Shown: positions 8,805 to 20,571, numbered from the stretch's first letter. The stretch: 64,000 bases of DNA from Serratia marcescens (GCF_006715005.1 NZ_VFMJ01000001.1:5208001-5272000); one strand, 5' to 3'. The notes: generated by a model not told the origin, from the sequence alone. Numbers and translations: made by a program.

Positions 8805-10040
8805 TTAACGCACCTTCAGCGGGTCTTCGTTCGCCAGCCGTTGGTCTTCCGCCTGGCAGGCCGCGGCGGTGAACAGCACGTCGGTGGAGGAGTTGAGGGC
8901 GGTTTCCGCCGAATCCTGCAGCACGCCGATGATAAAGCCGACGGCTACCACCTGCATCGCCACGTCGTTCGGAATGCCGAACATGTTGCACGCCAGCGGA
9001 ATCAGCAGCAGCGAGCCGCCGGCCACGCCGGAGGCGCCGCAGGCGCACAGGGCGGCCACCACGCTCAGCAGCAGGGCGGTCGGGACGTCCACCGCGATGC
9101 CCAGCGTGTTCACCGCCGCCAGCGTCAGCACGGTGATGGTGATCGCCGCGCCGGCCATGTTGATGGTGGCGCCCAGCGGGATAGAAACCGAGTAGGTGTC
9201 CTCATTCAGGTTCAGCTTCTTGCACAGCTCCATGTTCACCGGAATGTTGGCGGCTGAGCTGCGGGTGAAGAAGGCGGTCACGCCGCTCTCGCGCAGGCAG
9301 GCGAACACCAGCGGATACGGATTGCGGCGGATTTTCCAGTAAACGATCAGCGGGTTGAGCACCAGCGCCACCAGCAGCATGCAGCCGAGCAGCACCATCA
9401 GCAGCTGGGCGTAGCCCCACAGCACGCCGAAGCCGGTTTCCGCCAGCGTGGAAGCCACCAGGCCGAAGATGCCGAGCGGCGCACAGCGGATCACCGCGCG
9501 CACTACCAGCGTAACCGCATGGGACATGTCGTTGATCAGCCCCTTGGTGGTGTCGGAAGCGTGGCGCAGCGCCAGCCCCAGTCCGACGGCCCACGCCAGA
9601 ATGCCAATGTAGTTGGCGTTAATCAGCGCATGGAACGGGTTGGCCACTACGCTCAGCAGCAGGCCTTTCATCACGTCCACGATGCCGCCTGGCGGGGTGA
9701 TGTCGGTCGCGCCGGTGGTCAGCGCCAGTGTGGAAGGGAAGATAAAGCTGACGACGACCGCCACCAGCGCCGCGGCGAAGGTGCCCAGCAGGTAGAGGAA
9801 CAGAATGGGGCGAATGTTGGTTTTCTGTCCCTGCTTATGGTTGGCGATCGATGCCATCACCAGTATCAGCACCAGCAGCGGCGCTACCGCTTTCAGCGCG
9901 CCGACGAACAGGGTGCCGAGCAGGCCGACGGCCGCTGCGGCCGCCGGCGAAACCAGCGCCACCAGAATGCCGGCCACCAGGCCGACCATGATTTGTTTGA
10001 CCAGGCTGCCCTGAGTAATCCTTTGTAGTAGTTTTTGCAT
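8805..10040 (-). CDS. sstT: SstT, Na+/serine-threonine symporter
   Basis: A 411-aa member of the dicarboxylate/amino-acid:cation symporter family. Hydrophobic segments cover the length. The substrate region contains the serine-rich [20 protein letters not shown] and the family motif [17 protein letters not shown]. It imports serine and threonine with sodium. In E. coli, sstT is repressed by the GcvB small RNA; I did not confirm a target site here. A 263-nt non-coding region separates it from alx. Confidence 0.96.
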   Translation of the reverse strand: MQKLLQRITQGSLVKQIMVGLVAGILVALVSPAAAAAVGLLGTLFVGALKAVAPLLVLILVMASIANHKQGQKTNIRPILFLYLLGTFAAALVAVVVSFIFPSTLALTTGATDITPPGGIVDVMKGLLLSVVANPFHALINANYIGILAWAVGLGLALRHASDTTKGLINDMSHAVTLVVRAVIRCAPLGIFGLVASTLAETGFGVLWGYAQLLMVLLGCMLLVALVLNPLIVYWKIRRNPYPLVFACLRESGVTAFFTRSSAANIPVNMELCKKLNLNEDTYSVSIPLGATINMAGAAITITVLTLAAVNTLGIAVDVPTALLLSVVAALCACGASGVAGGSLLLIPLACNMFGIPNDVAMQVVAVGFIIGVLQDSAETALNSSTDVLFTAAACQAEDQRLANEDPLKVR

Positions 10041-10270
10041 AGTGCTTCTCTTCCTGATGTTATCTGGCCGCCGCGGCGGGAACGACGCCGGGCAGCTTTA
10101 TATGATTCTGTAACTAAGTGTGTTTGCCGAATCAGTATTCAGTAATCGAATGAGGTTGGAAAGAGGCGAGGGTGAAATTCTGAGCGCGGATCAACACTTG
10201 ATAACATACTGTTTACATTTGTGTGATCGCAATAACGTTTGGCGTTTTGGGGGAATTGCCAAACAATCGC

Positions 10271-10287
10271 GGGGCGACTAGCGCCCC
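10271..10287 (-). terminator. Possible terminator hairpin after alx
   Basis: The hairpin GGGGCG-N5-CGCCCC lies 17-33 nt beyond the alx stop on the minus strand. It is followed by GCGATTGTTTGG rather than a clean U-run, so its terminator activity is doubtful. The remaining 10288-10303 and 10041-10270 sequence shows no coding potential that I can support and presumably holds the sstT promoter. Confidence 0.4.
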
Positions 10288-10303
10288 GGATAACAGATTG
10301 TGG

Positions 10304-11272
10304 TTATTTCTTGGCCAGACGATCGTTGCGCCGATTGACCCAGGCGTTGATCACCAAAGTGAGCGTCAGGATGCCCGCCACCACGCCGAGCGATAGGCCG
10401 ATCGGGATGTGGAAGACGTCGATAATCAGCATCTTGATACCGATAAACACCAGGATCACCGACAGGCCGTATTTCAGCATCGAGAAACGTTCCGCCACGT
10501 TGGCCAGCAGGAAGTACATGGCGCGCAGGCCCATGATGGCGAACAGGTTAGAGGTCAGCACGATGAATGGGTCAGTGGTCACGGCGAAGATCGCCGGGAT
10601 GCTGTCTACCGCGAAGATCACGTCACTCAGTTCGACCAGGATCAGCACCAGCACCAGCGGGGTGGCAAACAGGATGCCGTTGCGGCGCACGAAGAAGCGC
10701 TCGCCTTCCAGGCTGTCGGTCATGCGCAGCCGGCTGCGCAGCCATTTCACCAGCGGCTTGTCGCCGATCGCCGAGTCATCCTCCTTCGCCAGCGCCATCT
10801 TGATACCGGTGAACAGCAGGAAAGCGCCGAACAGATACAGCAGCCACTGGAACTGACTGACCAGCCAGCTGCCGGCGAAGATCATGAGGGTACGCAGCAC
10901 GATCGCGCCCAGCACGCCGTAAATCAATACCCGCCGCTGCAGGTTGGCCGGCACGGCGAAGTAGCTGAACAGCATCAGCCAAACGAACACGTTATCCACC
11001 GCCAGCGCTTTTTCGATCAGGTAGCCGGTCAGGAAGGCCAGCGCCTGGGTATCGGCGACGGCGCGCCCGGCGGTTTCATTCAGGTAGTACCAGAAACCGA
11101 AATTGAACAGCAGAGAAAGGCTGACCCACACCAGCGACCAGCTGGCGGCCTGCTTCAGGGTCATGGTGTGCGCGCCTTTACGGCCCTGCAACAGGAGGTC
11201 GATTGCGAGCATCACGACTATGACGGCGGCGAAGCTGCCCCATAACCACGGTGTGCCAACGGAATTCATCAT
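10304..11272 (-). CDS. alx: Alx, TerC-family manganese-linked membrane protein
   Basis: A 322-aa protein with about nine hydrophobic segments and the TerC family signature acidic residues, for example [10 protein letters not shown] and [13 protein letters not shown]. Alx/YgjT in E. coli is induced by alkaline pH and manganese, and TerC proteins are implicated in Mn2+ export and metallation. The annotation is reinforced by the yybP-ykoY type riboswitch in its leader. Starts at 11272 and 11269 are adjacent ATG codons and cannot be separated. It lies upstream of sstT on the same strand but has its own leader. Confidence 0.94.
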   Translation of the reverse strand: MMNSVGTPWLWGSFAAVIVVMLAIDLLLQGRKGAHTMTLKQAASWSLVWVSLSLLFNFGFWYYLNETAGRAVADTQALAFLTGYLIEKALAVDNVFVWLMLFSYFAVPANLQRRVLIYGVLGAIVLRTLMIFAGSWLVSQFQWLLYLFGAFLLFTGIKMALAKEDDSAIGDKPLVKWLRSRLRMTDSLEGERFFVRRNGILFATPLVLVLILVELSDVIFAVDSIPAIFAVTTDPFIVLTSNLFAIMGLRAMYFLLANVAERFSMLKYGLSVILVFIGIKMLIIDVFHIPIGLSLGVVAGILTLTLVINAWVNRRNDRLAKK

Positions 11273-11286
11273 CAGAGGTATCCTTC

Positions 11287-11322
11287 AAAAACAAAAACGG
11301 CCAACGTCGGAAGACGCCAGCC
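11287..11322 (-). terminator. Leader terminator of the alx riboswitch (expression platform)
   Basis: On the minus strand, GGCTGGCGTC-TTCC-GACGTTGGCC can pair fully using three G-U wobbles and is followed by GTTTTTGTTTTT. It lies between the aptamer and the alx start codon, close to the ribosome binding site. It therefore looks like a conditional terminator controlled by the upstream Mn2+ aptamer. Confidence 0.75.
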
Positions 11323-11344
11323 GCTCTGTGAACGCTGCAAGCAA

Positions 11345-11480
11345 ACCTCGCCTTCCGGCAAGGTCTCACTTACAACGTTGATGAAGGTGATTACACCTTT
11401 GACATCAGGTTGCCCGGTAACCGGATGCTTGCGCATCGTAATGACGATTGACCGGCAATGAAGTTACTCCCCTTTGCAGA
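11345..11480 (-). ncRNA. yybP-ykoY (Mn2+) riboswitch, alx leader (PRE element)
   Basis: Read on the minus strand, the leader has the conserved elements of the class in order: GGGGAGTAAC near the 5' end (11464-11473), CCGGGCAACCTGA in the middle, and TGAGACCTTGC at the 3' side, each flanked by pairing segments. The E. coli alx leader (PRE) belongs to this class, senses Mn2+ and responds to alkaline pH. Position directly upstream of alx and the following terminator make the assignment firm. Confidence 0.9.
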
Positions 11481-11524
11481 GCAGAAAGTAATGCAAAATG
11501 TGTCGGCGGTCAACGTGAATCGCG

Positions 11525-12256
11525 TTAGCCGGCCATCGCTTTTTGCGCGCCGAGGCTGACGACGAATCCCTGCAGCAGCAGGCGGCTGAACGGCGTGTCG
11601 CTAACCTGTTGTTGTTGCAGCTGATAGCGGGCCTGCTGCTCGGGATGCAGTTCGCCGAGCCACTGCAGATACTGGCTCATCACCGCGCCGTTGAATTCCG
11701 GGTGGAACTGGGTGGTCAGGGCATGATCGCCATAGCGCAGGATCTGGTGCGCATCCTGCTGCGAACGCGCCAGCGTCTGCGCGCCGGCGGGCGGCGTCAG
11801 TACGCTCTGCGAATGGATCAGGTTAGCTTTGAAGCGCGGCGGCAGCAGGGTGAGCCGCCGGTCTTCGGCCGCGGCGGGCAGCAGTTCGATCTCCAGCGTA
11901 CCCACCTCCATGCCCTGCGGGTGGTAGCCCACTTCGCCGCCGAGCGCATAGGCCAACAGCTGGTGGCCGTAGCAGACACCGAACAATGGCAGTTTGATCG
12001 CCATCGCCTGGCGCAGCCATTCGGCGGCCTCCTCGCTCCACGGCAGCCGTTCGGTCACCATCGCCGGCGAGCCGGTGATGACCACGCCGCAATAGGCGGC
12101 CGGCGGCAACGGCCGTTCGCCGGCGGGCAGATGCACGATGTGCGCGCGTTCAGCGTCGATGTTGCCCTGTTGCAGGAACATGCCTTCAAAGTTGGCCAAT
12201 TCCTGACGAATGGCCTGCGGTGCGTCGCCGGTTTGCATCACGAGCAGCGGTTTCAT
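11525..12256 (-). CDS. Class I glutamine amidotransferase-like protein
   Basis: A 243-aa stand-alone GATase domain. The catalytic triad is visible: Cys95 in FGVCYGHQLLAYALGG, and His185 and Glu187 in TTQFHPEFNG. The family (GuaA-like) releases ammonia from glutamine for a partner synthetase, or acts as a gamma-glutamyl hydrolase. The substrate is not evident. It lies 1 nt after ygjR on the same strand, so the two are probably cotranscribed; the functional link is unknown. Confidence 0.85.
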   Translation of the reverse strand: MKPLLVMQTGDAPQAIRQELANFEGMFLQQGNIDAERAHIVHLPAGERPLPPAAYCGVVITGSPAMVTERLPWSEEAAEWLRQAMAIKLPLFGVCYGHQLLAYALGGEVGYHPQGMEVGTLEIELLPAAAEDRRLTLLPPRFKANLIHSQSVLTPPAGAQTLARSQQDAHQILRYGDHALTTQFHPEFNGAVMSQYLQWLGELHPEQQARYQLQQQQVSDTPFSRLLLQGFVVSLGAQKAMAG

Positions 12257-12257
12257 C

Positions 12258-13238
12258 TCATTCTCCGTCGGCGGGGAAGACGACGCCGGTCTGGCGGCGG
12301 ATGTCGGTCAGCAGGCGGGCGACGATCAGCGAATTCTCCAGCCCCGGATGTTCCACCTGACGTTTCTCAATCAGCTTGGCAAAGGCCAGTGCTTCATACA
12401 GCATGGTGTTGATGTGCTGCGGTTGGCTCAGATCCTGGCGGTTGCCGCCGCGCGGCGTCAGTGCCACGCCCTGGCACTCGGAAATCTTGTCGATAATCAG
12501 CGTGCCTTCCTCTCCCTGGATCTCGCTGGGGATCGCCGAGTCGCTGACCTTGGAATGGGAAAGCGTGACGTCGAAATCGCCGTAGTTCAGGCAGACGGTG
12601 CCGTGGGCGTCTACGCCGGTATCGAGTAGCGTGGCGCTGGCCAGCACCGACTGCGGCGCGCCGAACAGCGCCACCGCGCTGGCCAGGCAGTAGTAGCCGA
12701 TGTCCATGATCGAGCCGTTGGAGAACTGCGGGTTAAAGGTGTTGGGGTTCTCGCCGGCCAGGTAGCGCGGGTAGCGCGAAGAGTATTGGCAATAGTTGAT
12801 GAAGGCTTTGCGCAGCCGGCCGATTTTCGGCAATGCCTGTTGCAGCGCCAGAAAATTCGGCAGATAGGCGCTTTTGAACGCCTCGAACAGTACCACCTGG
12901 TTTTCCCGCGCGCAGGCCACCAGCTGTTCCGCTTCGCGTTGGTTGGAGGCCAGCGGTTTTTCGCAGATCACGTGCTTTTTATGGCGCAGGAACAGCAGCG
13001 ATTGCGGGCAGTGCAGGGAGTTGGGGCTGGCGATATATACCGCGTCTATGGCGTCGGACTGGGCCATCGTTTCCAGCGAGTCGAAAAACTGCGTGACCTG
13101 ATAGTTGGCGCCGAACGCCTGCGCCTGTTCCAGCGAGCGCGAATACACGGCGCTCAGCGTGAGTTTGCCGCTTTCATGGGCGGCATCGATAAAACGTTCC
13201 GTTATCCAGTTGGTGCCGACGACGGCAAAGCGAATCAT
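12258..13238 (-). CDS. ygjR: YgjR, Gfo/Idh/MocA-family oxidoreductase
   Basis: A 326-aa NAD(P)-dependent oxidoreductase. An N-terminal Rossmann fold (MIRFAVVGTNWITERFIDAA) is followed by the EKP signature in HVICEKPLASNQREAE (about residue 90), with the lysine expected to be catalytic, and then the alpha/beta GFO C-terminal domain. The substrate is unknown, probably a sugar or inositol derivative. I started at the ATG at 13238, since the upstream extension lacks family character. The synteny with ygjP and rlmG matches E. coli. Confidence 0.88.
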   Translation of the reverse strand: MIRFAVVGTNWITERFIDAAHESGKLTLSAVYSRSLEQAQAFGANYQVTQFFDSLETMAQSDAIDAVYIASPNSLHCPQSLLFLRHKKHVICEKPLASNQREAEQLVACARENQVVLFEAFKSAYLPNFLALQQALPKIGRLRKAFINYCQYSSRYPRYLAGENPNTFNPQFSNGSIMDIGYYCLASAVALFGAPQSVLASATLLDTGVDAHGTVCLNYGDFDVTLSHSKVSDSAIPSEIQGEEGTLIIDKISECQGVALTPRGGNRQDLSQPQHINTMLYEALAFAKLIEKRQVEHPGLENSLIVARLLTDIRRQTGVVFPADGE

Positions 13239-13288
13239 GGCGAGCTCCGGTCCAGGCTTAAAACCGCAGATTATCACGCCCTCACTCG

Positions 13289-13795
13289 CTATGCATACAG
13301 CTCGCCGAACAGCGAAAGGTGCGTCAGATACAGCCGGGTATCAAACTCCAATTGGTGGTAATTCGGCTCCATATGGCAGCACAGACTGTAGAACGCTTTG
13401 TTGTGATCTTTCTCTTTCAGGTGTGCCAGCTCATGCACCACGATCATGCGCAGGAAGGGCTCGGGCGCGACTTTGAACACCGTCGCCACGCGGATTTCTG
13501 CCTTGGCCTTCAGCTTGCCGCCCTGCACGCGTGAGATGGCGGTATGCAGGCCAAGCGCGTGCTTCATGACGTGGATCTTGCTGTCGTAGGCCACCTTGCT
13601 CAGCGGCTGGGCGTTGCGCAGATACTGGTTTTTCAGATCGACGGTAAACTGATACAGCGACTTATCGGTGGTGCAGTCGTGCACCTGCGGATAGCGCTGC
13701 AGCAGCACGTCTCCCAGTCGGTTTTGGTGGATCAGTTGTTGCACCTGGCTTTGCAGATGCGTTGGGTAGCCTTGCAGGTAGGTCAATTCAGACAT
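13289..13795 (-). CDS. ygjP: YgjP-like zinc metallopeptidase-fold protein (WLM/M48-like)
   Basis: A 168-aa protein with the zinc motif H121-E-L-A-H125 and a third ligand candidate at H131 in the run HELAHLKEKDHN. This is the YgjP/DUF45 family. E. coli YgjP has been described as a UTP pyrophosphatase, though the fold is that of gluzincin peptidases. It is divergent from rlmG, with 149 nt between the start codons. Confidence 0.85.
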   Translation of the reverse strand: MSELTYLQGYPTHLQSQVQQLIHQNRLGDVLLQRYPQVHDCTTDKSLYQFTVDLKNQYLRNAQPLSKVAYDSKIHVMKHALGLHTAISRVQGGKLKAKAEIRVATVFKVAPEPFLRMIVVHELAHLKEKDHNKAFYSLCCHMEPNYHQLEFDTRLYLTHLSLFGELYA

Positions 13796-13944
13796 TCTTG
13801 TTCCGTATCAACGGCCATTCAGCCGGTCATTCTATGCTGTTTTTTCGCTCAAATCCTGACATACGCAATTTATCCGAAAAAACATTTTACTGACGGGCGT
13901 TTTTAGGGGATAAACAGCCCAAATTTTATCAGTCAGGAGGGGCA

Positions 13945-15084
13945 ATGAGCCAACTCGATCTGGGAACACAGCAACTTGAGCTGGAGCGTTATCCCCAACA
14001 GGAAGAATCCACCCAGCTGCAGGCGTGGGAAGCGGCGGACGAATATCTGCTGCAACAGCTTGAAAACGTAGATATCGGCGGCCGCCCGGTGCTGATTTTC
14101 AACGATAACTTCGGCACCCTGGCCTGTGCGCTGCACGCGCATCGCCCTTACAGCGTCAGCGACTCGTACATGAGCCAGCTGGCGACGCGTCACAACCTGA
14201 AGCTCAACGGATTGGATCCTGAACAGGTCACCCTGTTGGACAGCCTGGCCGAGCTGCCGGCGGCGCCGGCGGTGGTGCTGATTCGCGTGCCGAAGGCGCT
14301 GGCGCTGCTGGAGCAGCAGCTGCGCGCGCTGCGCCACGTTGTGACCGAAGACACGCTGATCGTCGCCGGCGCCAAGGCGCGCGACGTGCATACCTCGACG
14401 ATGCAGCTGTTTGAAAAGGTGCTGGGCCCGACGCGCACCAGCCTGGCGTGGAAGAAAGCGCGCCTGATCTTCTGTCAGGCGGCGGACATCGTCCCGCCGG
14501 CGGCAGCGGAAACCACCAACTGGACGCTGGACGGCACCGATTGGCTGATCCACAACCACGCCAACGTCTTCTCGCGTGGCAGCCTGGATATCGGCGCGCG
14601 CCTGTTCCTGGATCATCTGCCGCGTGGCCTGAACGGCCATATCATCGATCTGGGCTGCGGCAACGGCGTGATTGGCCTGGCGGCGCTGGCGCAAAACCCG
14701 GAAGCGCAGATGACCTTCGTCGATGAATCTTACATGGCGGTGGCTTCCAGCGAGCTGAATGTGGAGCACAACCTGCCGCAAGAGCTGGATCGCTGTCAGT
14801 TTGAGGTGAACAACGCGCTGGCGGGCATCGAGCGCGAAAGCGTGCAGGCGGTGCTGTGTAACCCGCCGTTCCACCAGCAGCACGCCATTACCGATCATAC
14901 CGCCTGGCAGATGTTCTGCGACGCCAAGCGCTGCCTGCAGGTGGGCGGCGAACTGCGCATCGTCGGCAACCGTCACCTTGACTACCATCAGAAGCTCAAG
15001 CGTCTGTTCGGCAACTGCACGCTGGTGGCCTCGAACAAGAAGTTCGTGATCCTGAAAGCGGTGAAATCCGGCGCGCGTCGCTGA
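13945..15084 (+). CDS. rlmG: RlmG, 23S rRNA m2G1835 methyltransferase
   Basis: A 379-aa protein with duplicated methyltransferase-like domains. The C-terminal catalytic half has the SAM-binding [14 protein letters not shown] and the N2-guanine methylase motif NPPFHQQH. It modifies G1835 of 23S rRNA using S-adenosylmethionine. A perfect AGGAGG site lies 5 nt before the ATG. The gene is convergent with fadH, with a shared terminator between them, as in E. coli. Confidence 0.96.
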   Translation: MSQLDLGTQQLELERYPQQEESTQLQAWEAADEYLLQQLENVDIGGRPVLIFNDNFGTLACALHAHRPYSVSDSYMSQLATRHNLKLNGLDPEQVTLLDSLAELPAAPAVVLIRVPKALALLEQQLRALRHVVTEDTLIVAGAKARDVHTSTMQLFEKVLGPTRTSLAWKKARLIFCQAADIVPPAAAETTNWTLDGTDWLIHNHANVFSRGSLDIGARLFLDHLPRGLNGHIIDLGCGNGVIGLAALAQNPEAQMTFVDESYMAVASSELNVEHNLPQELDRCQFEVNNALAGIERESVQAVLCNPPFHQQHAITDHTAWQMFCDAKRCLQVGGELRIVGNRHLDYHQKLKRLFGNCTLVASNKKFVILKAVKSGARR

Positions 15085-15090
15085 GTGAAT

Positions 15091-15116
15091 AAAAAGGGGC
15101 GCCGGGCGCCCCTTTT

Positions 15117-15118
<2 letters not shown>
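15091..15118. terminator. Bidirectional terminator between rlmG and fadH
   Basis: AAAAAGGGGCGC-CGG-GCGCCCCTTTTTT forms a GC-rich stem with A and T tracts on each side. It starts 7 nt after the rlmG stop and overlaps the first bases of the fadH stop region, so it serves both convergent genes. Confidence 0.9.
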
Positions 15119-17264
<2,146 letters not shown>

Positions 17265-17358
17265 TCATGAATCTCAGACTCTGTTTGCATAACGAACAAA
17301 AGATCGGTTAACCTTTGCGCGTTGTAAATTCCTTCTCTCTGCGGAGTCATAACCGAAA

Positions 17359-17379
17359 ATGAACACCCACACCTGTTGA
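17359..17379 (+). CDS. Possible leader peptide (6 aa) upstream of the ABC-F gene
   Basis: ATG-AAC-ACC-CAC-ACC-TGT-TGA would encode MNTHTC. A GGAG lies 12 nt upstream, a little far for a ribosome binding site. The stop codon is 7 nt before a GC-rich stem-loop, and the ABC-F start codon is 66 nt further on. Leader ORFs with hairpins control several antibiotic-resistance ABC-F genes by ribosome stalling, but an ORF this short can occur by chance. Confidence 0.25.
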   Translation: MNTHTC

Positions 17380-17386
17380 TATCTGG

Positions 17387-17418
17387 CCCCACGCTGTGCG
17401 CTCTCGCGCCCTGTGGGG
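17387..17418 (+). promoter_or_regulatory. Stem-loop in the ABC-F leader, possible attenuator
   Basis: CCCCAC (17387-17392) pairs with GTGGGG (17413-17418), enclosing an inner GCGC-TCTC-GCGC hairpin. ATGTTTTGAT follows, which is a short U-tract. It lies 27 nt before the ABC-F start codon and could act as an attenuator or transcription pause. Confidence 0.4.
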
Positions 17419-17445
17419 ATGTTTTGATCTCATTCAGGAGTGCTT

Positions 17446-19065
17446 ATGGCTCATTTTGCGCAGTCCCCTTATTTCGTTTTACATCAACTGACCTGCCAAT
17501 TTGCTGACGGCGAAACGCTGTTCGGCCCGTTGGATCTCGCTTTCGATCGGCAACGCTGCGGCCTGGTAGGGCGCAACGGCGTCGGCAAAACTCAGCTGCT
17601 GCGTCTGATCGCCGGGCGGGATCGGCCGGGCAACGGGCACGTCGAATCCCATGCCGCATTGGCTTACGTTGCGCAGCAGCCGGAGATCGCCGCGGACACC
17701 ACGCTGGCCCAGCTGCTGGGCTATGGTGAGGTGTTCGCCGCGCTGGCGCGTCTCGAGCAGGGGCAGCCGCTGGCGGACGATATCGATTGTCTGGAAGGGC
17801 GCTGGGATCTCAACGATCGTCTGCAAAACGCCTTTGTCGCCGCCGGGCTGCCGGCCTTCGATCCGTTGCGATCCGCAAGCTCTCTGAGCGGCGGCGAGCG
17901 GATGCGCGCGGCGCTGTGCGGCGCGTTGCTGGGCGAAGCGGATTTTCTGCTGCTGGACGAACCGACCAACCACCTCGACAGCGTCGGGCGTGCCTGGCTG
18001 TATCAGCAGCTGGATCAGTGGCGCGGCGGGCTGCTGATCGCCAGCCATGACCGGCAGCTGCTGGCGCGCATGGAGCGCATTGTCGAACTGACACCCGGTG
18101 CGCTGCGCAGCTACGGCGGCAACTACGATGACTACCGGCGCCAGCGCGACACGGAACAGCAGGCGGCGCGCGCCGATCTGGAGCATGCGCGCGAGGAGCG
18201 TCGCCGCACCCGCGCTCGCCAGCAGAAAGAGCACGACATGAGCCAGCGGCGCTCGGCGCAAACGCTGCGCGTCGTCGATACGCTGAATATCGCCTCTTTT
18301 GAGCGGGTGGCCTACAAGTCGGCGGCGAAGGAGAGCCTTGGCACGCTGCGCAAACAGCATCAGGATCAGCGCGACGGCCTCGATGCGGCGGTGCGCGAAG
18401 CCTATCAGCGGGTGGAAGAGGAGCAGCCGGTGTTGCTGGCGCTGCCCGGCAGCGAAGTGAGCGCGAACAAGCAGGTGCTGGTGCTCGAGCAGCTGCAGCT
18501 GCCGTTCGTCAGCGCGCCGCCGCTGGATCTGCGTATCGACGGCCCGATGCGCGTGGCGTTGACCGGCCCCAACGGCTGTGGCAAGTCCACCTTACTGAAG
18601 ACCGTTCTCGGTCAGCTGACGGCGCTTTCCGGCCATTGTCATTGCCCGCTGTCGACGGCCTACCTCGATCAAACCCTGTCGCAGCTCGACCCGAATCTGT
18701 CGGTGATGGAGCATCTGGGGCTGCAGGATTCACCGTTGGCGGAAGGCGCGTTGCGCACCCGGTTGGCGCAGTTGCAGCTTGGCGCGGATCGCATCGCGCT
18801 GCCGCTGGGCTCGCTGAGCGGCGGCGAACGGCTCAAGGCGGCGTTGGCCTGTGCGCTGTGGCGGCGACAACCGGCGCAGCTGCTGTTGCTGGACGAGCCG
18901 ACCAACCACCTGGATCTGGCGTCGTCGCTGGCGATCGAAACTGCGCTGGCGGATTTCCCCGGCGCGATGCTGGTGGTGTCGCACGACGAAGACTTCCTGC
19001 AGGCGCTGCGGCCGACACACCGTCTGCAGCGACAGATGGACGGCTGGCGGCTTCAGGCCTGGTAA
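17446..19065 (+). CDS. ABC-F family ATPase (ribosome-associated type)
   Basis: A 539-aa soluble protein with two ABC ATPase domains and no membrane segments. Domain 1 has Walker A GRNGVGKTQ, signature SLSGGERMR and Walker B FLLLDEPTNHLD. Domain 2 has GPNGCGKST, SLSGGERLK and LLLLDEPTNHLD. A charged linker (about 230-300, rich in R, E and Q) is the P-site tRNA interaction motif region. ABC-F proteins act on ribosomes as translation factors or antibiotic-protection proteins. This one is not clearly EttA, Uup, YheS or YbiT. The ATG at 17446 is preferred because AGGAG is 5 nt upstream. Confidence 0.88.
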   Translation: MAHFAQSPYFVLHQLTCQFADGETLFGPLDLAFDRQRCGLVGRNGVGKTQLLRLIAGRDRPGNGHVESHAALAYVAQQPEIAADTTLAQLLGYGEVFAALARLEQGQPLADDIDCLEGRWDLNDRLQNAFVAAGLPAFDPLRSASSLSGGERMRAALCGALLGEADFLLLDEPTNHLDSVGRAWLYQQLDQWRGGLLIASHDRQLLARMERIVELTPGALRSYGGNYDDYRRQRDTEQQAARADLEHAREERRRTRARQQKEHDMSQRRSAQTLRVVDTLNIASFERVAYKSAAKESLGTLRKQHQDQRDGLDAAVREAYQRVEEEQPVLLALPGSEVSANKQVLVLEQLQLPFVSAPPLDLRIDGPMRVALTGPNGCGKSTLLKTVLGQLTALSGHCHCPLSTAYLDQTLSQLDPNLSVMEHLGLQDSPLAEGALRTRLAQLQLGADRIALPLGSLSGGERLKAALACALWRRQPAQLLLLDEPTNHLDLASSLAIETALADFPGAMLVVSHDEDFLQALRPTHRLQRQMDGWRLQAW

Positions 19066-19071
19066 CGCGCG

Positions 19072-19098
19072 AAGGCGGCCCTAGGGGGCCGCCTTTTT
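19072..19098. terminator. Bidirectional terminator between ABC-F gene and mocR-type regulator
   Basis: AAGGCGGCCC-TAG-GGGGCCGCCTT is followed by TTT on the plus strand. It lies 7 nt past the ABC-F stop and overlaps the end of the convergent regulator gene, so its stem includes codons of that gene. Confidence 0.8.
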
Positions 19099-20571
19099 CA
19101 CCTCGGGAGTGTTGATGCAGGCCAGCAGCTGGGTGAAGGCCGCGGCCATCTGCTCTTCCGGTACGCAGGCAAACCCCATCAGCAGGCCGCGCCGGCGGTT
19201 GGGCAGCATGTAGTAGCGCGACAGCGGCCGCACCAGCACCCCCTGCGCGCCGGCGGCGGCGGCGATCGCCACGTCGTCGGCCTCGTCCGGCAGGTTGAGG
19301 ATCAGGTGCAATCCGGCGTTGCTGTTGAATTCGCTGAGCGCCTGTTTGCCGAGATGCTGTTCGATCAATCCGGTCAGGAAGGCGCGCCGCCGGGCGTACA
19401 GCAACCGCATGCGGCGGATATGTGCGGTGTAGTGCCCCTCTTGAATAAACTCCGCCAGCGCGCTCTGGATCAGCAGGTGCCCGCCGCGGTACAGCTCGGC
19501 GTGGGCGGTTTTCAGCGCCTGCACCAGCGGCGGCGGCAACACCACATAGCCGAGGCGCAGCGCCGGGTAGAGCGTTTTGCTGAAGGTGCCGATGTAAATC
19601 ACCGGCGCATCGGCCTCCAGCCCTTGCAACGCCGGGATCGGTTGGCCGGAAAAGCGGAATTCGCTGTCGTAGTCATCCTCGACGATCCAGCCGCCGGCGT
19701 TGCGCGCCAGCGCCAGCAGCCGTTGGCGGCGCGCCAGGCTCATCACCGAGCCGAGCGGATACTGGTGTGACGGGGTGACGAAGATTAGCCGCGGCGGGGT
19801 GGTCGGTTGCTCCGGCGGCACCAGCCCGGCCTCGTCCACCGCCAGCGGGCAGATGTTCAGCGCATTGATGCGCAGGATATTGCGGATCCCCCAATAGCCC
19901 GGCTCTTCGATCCAGGCGTCATCCCCCGGATTGCACAACATGCGCGTCACCAGATCGATCGCCTGATGGATGCCTTCGGTGATCAGGATCTGTTCCGGCG
20001 AGCAGCGCACCGAGCGCGCCACCCGTAAATACTCCACCAACGCATGCTGCAGCTCCGGGCTGCCGCCCTGATTGCTGTAGGTCAGCCGCTGCGGCGCCGG
20101 GCGGCGGCTGAGGCGTGCCTGGATCTTGCTGAACAGCTGATGGGGAAAGGCGTTGACGTCGGGCACGCCGGGAATGAATGCCCCCCACTGTTTGGGGCTG
20201 GCGCTGGCGTGGTGCAGCAGCGTGGCGCCGCGTTCCGACAGTTCGACGCGGCGCGGTTGCCCGCTGCCGTCCGCCGGGGCGCCGCCGGTGGAGAGGCAGC
20301 TGTCCGGCACCGTGTCGGCGACGAAGGTGCCGCTGCCGGCGCGCGCCGACACGTAGCCTTCCGCCAGCAGTTGTTCATAAACGGTTAACACGGTGTTGCG
20401 GGACAGGCTGAGCTCCTGCGCCAGATCGCGTGAGGCGGGCAGGCGGCTGGAGGGCGGCAGGCTGCCGTCGAGAATGCTGGTGCGGATCGCGTTGTAAAGC
20501 CGCTTGTGCAGCTTGTCATCGGGCTGTTCGCCAAGGCGCTGCAGCAACAGATCACCACTCAATGAGCGCAA
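19081..20571 (-). CDS. MocR/GabR-type transcriptional regulator of the gab genes
   Basis: A 496-aa fusion of an N-terminal GntR winged helix (ASRDLAQELSLSRNTVLTVY, about residues 43-62) with a fold-type I aminotransferase domain. The PLP lysine is in IGTFSKTLYPALRLGY and the aspartate in WIVEDDYDSEFRF. This is the GabR/PdxR architecture. In Bacillus, GabR activates gabTD in response to GABA and PLP. Divergence from gabT with 121 nt between them supports the same role here, by inference. The start appears to be TTG at 20571, with GAGGG upstream; no nearby ATG exists. Confidence 0.87.
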   Translation of the reverse strand: MRSLSGDLLLQRLGEQPDDKLHKRLYNAIRTSILDGSLPPSSRLPASRDLAQELSLSRNTVLTVYEQLLAEGYVSARAGSGTFVADTVPDSCLSTGGAPADGSGQPRRVELSERGATLLHHASASPKQWGAFIPGVPDVNAFPHQLFSKIQARLSRRPAPQRLTYSNQGGSPELQHALVEYLRVARSVRCSPEQILITEGIHQAIDLVTRMLCNPGDDAWIEEPGYWGIRNILRINALNICPLAVDEAGLVPPEQPTTPPRLIFVTPSHQYPLGSVMSLARRQRLLALARNAGGWIVEDDYDSEFRFSGQPIPALQGLEADAPVIYIGTFSKTLYPALRLGYVVLPPPLVQALKTAHAELYRGGHLLIQSALAEFIQEGHYTAHIRRMRLLYARRRAFLTGLIEQHLGKQALSEFNSNAGLHLILNLPDEADDVAIAAAAGAQGVLVRPLSRYYMLPNRRRGLLMGFACVPEEQMAAAFTQLLACINTPEVKKAAP

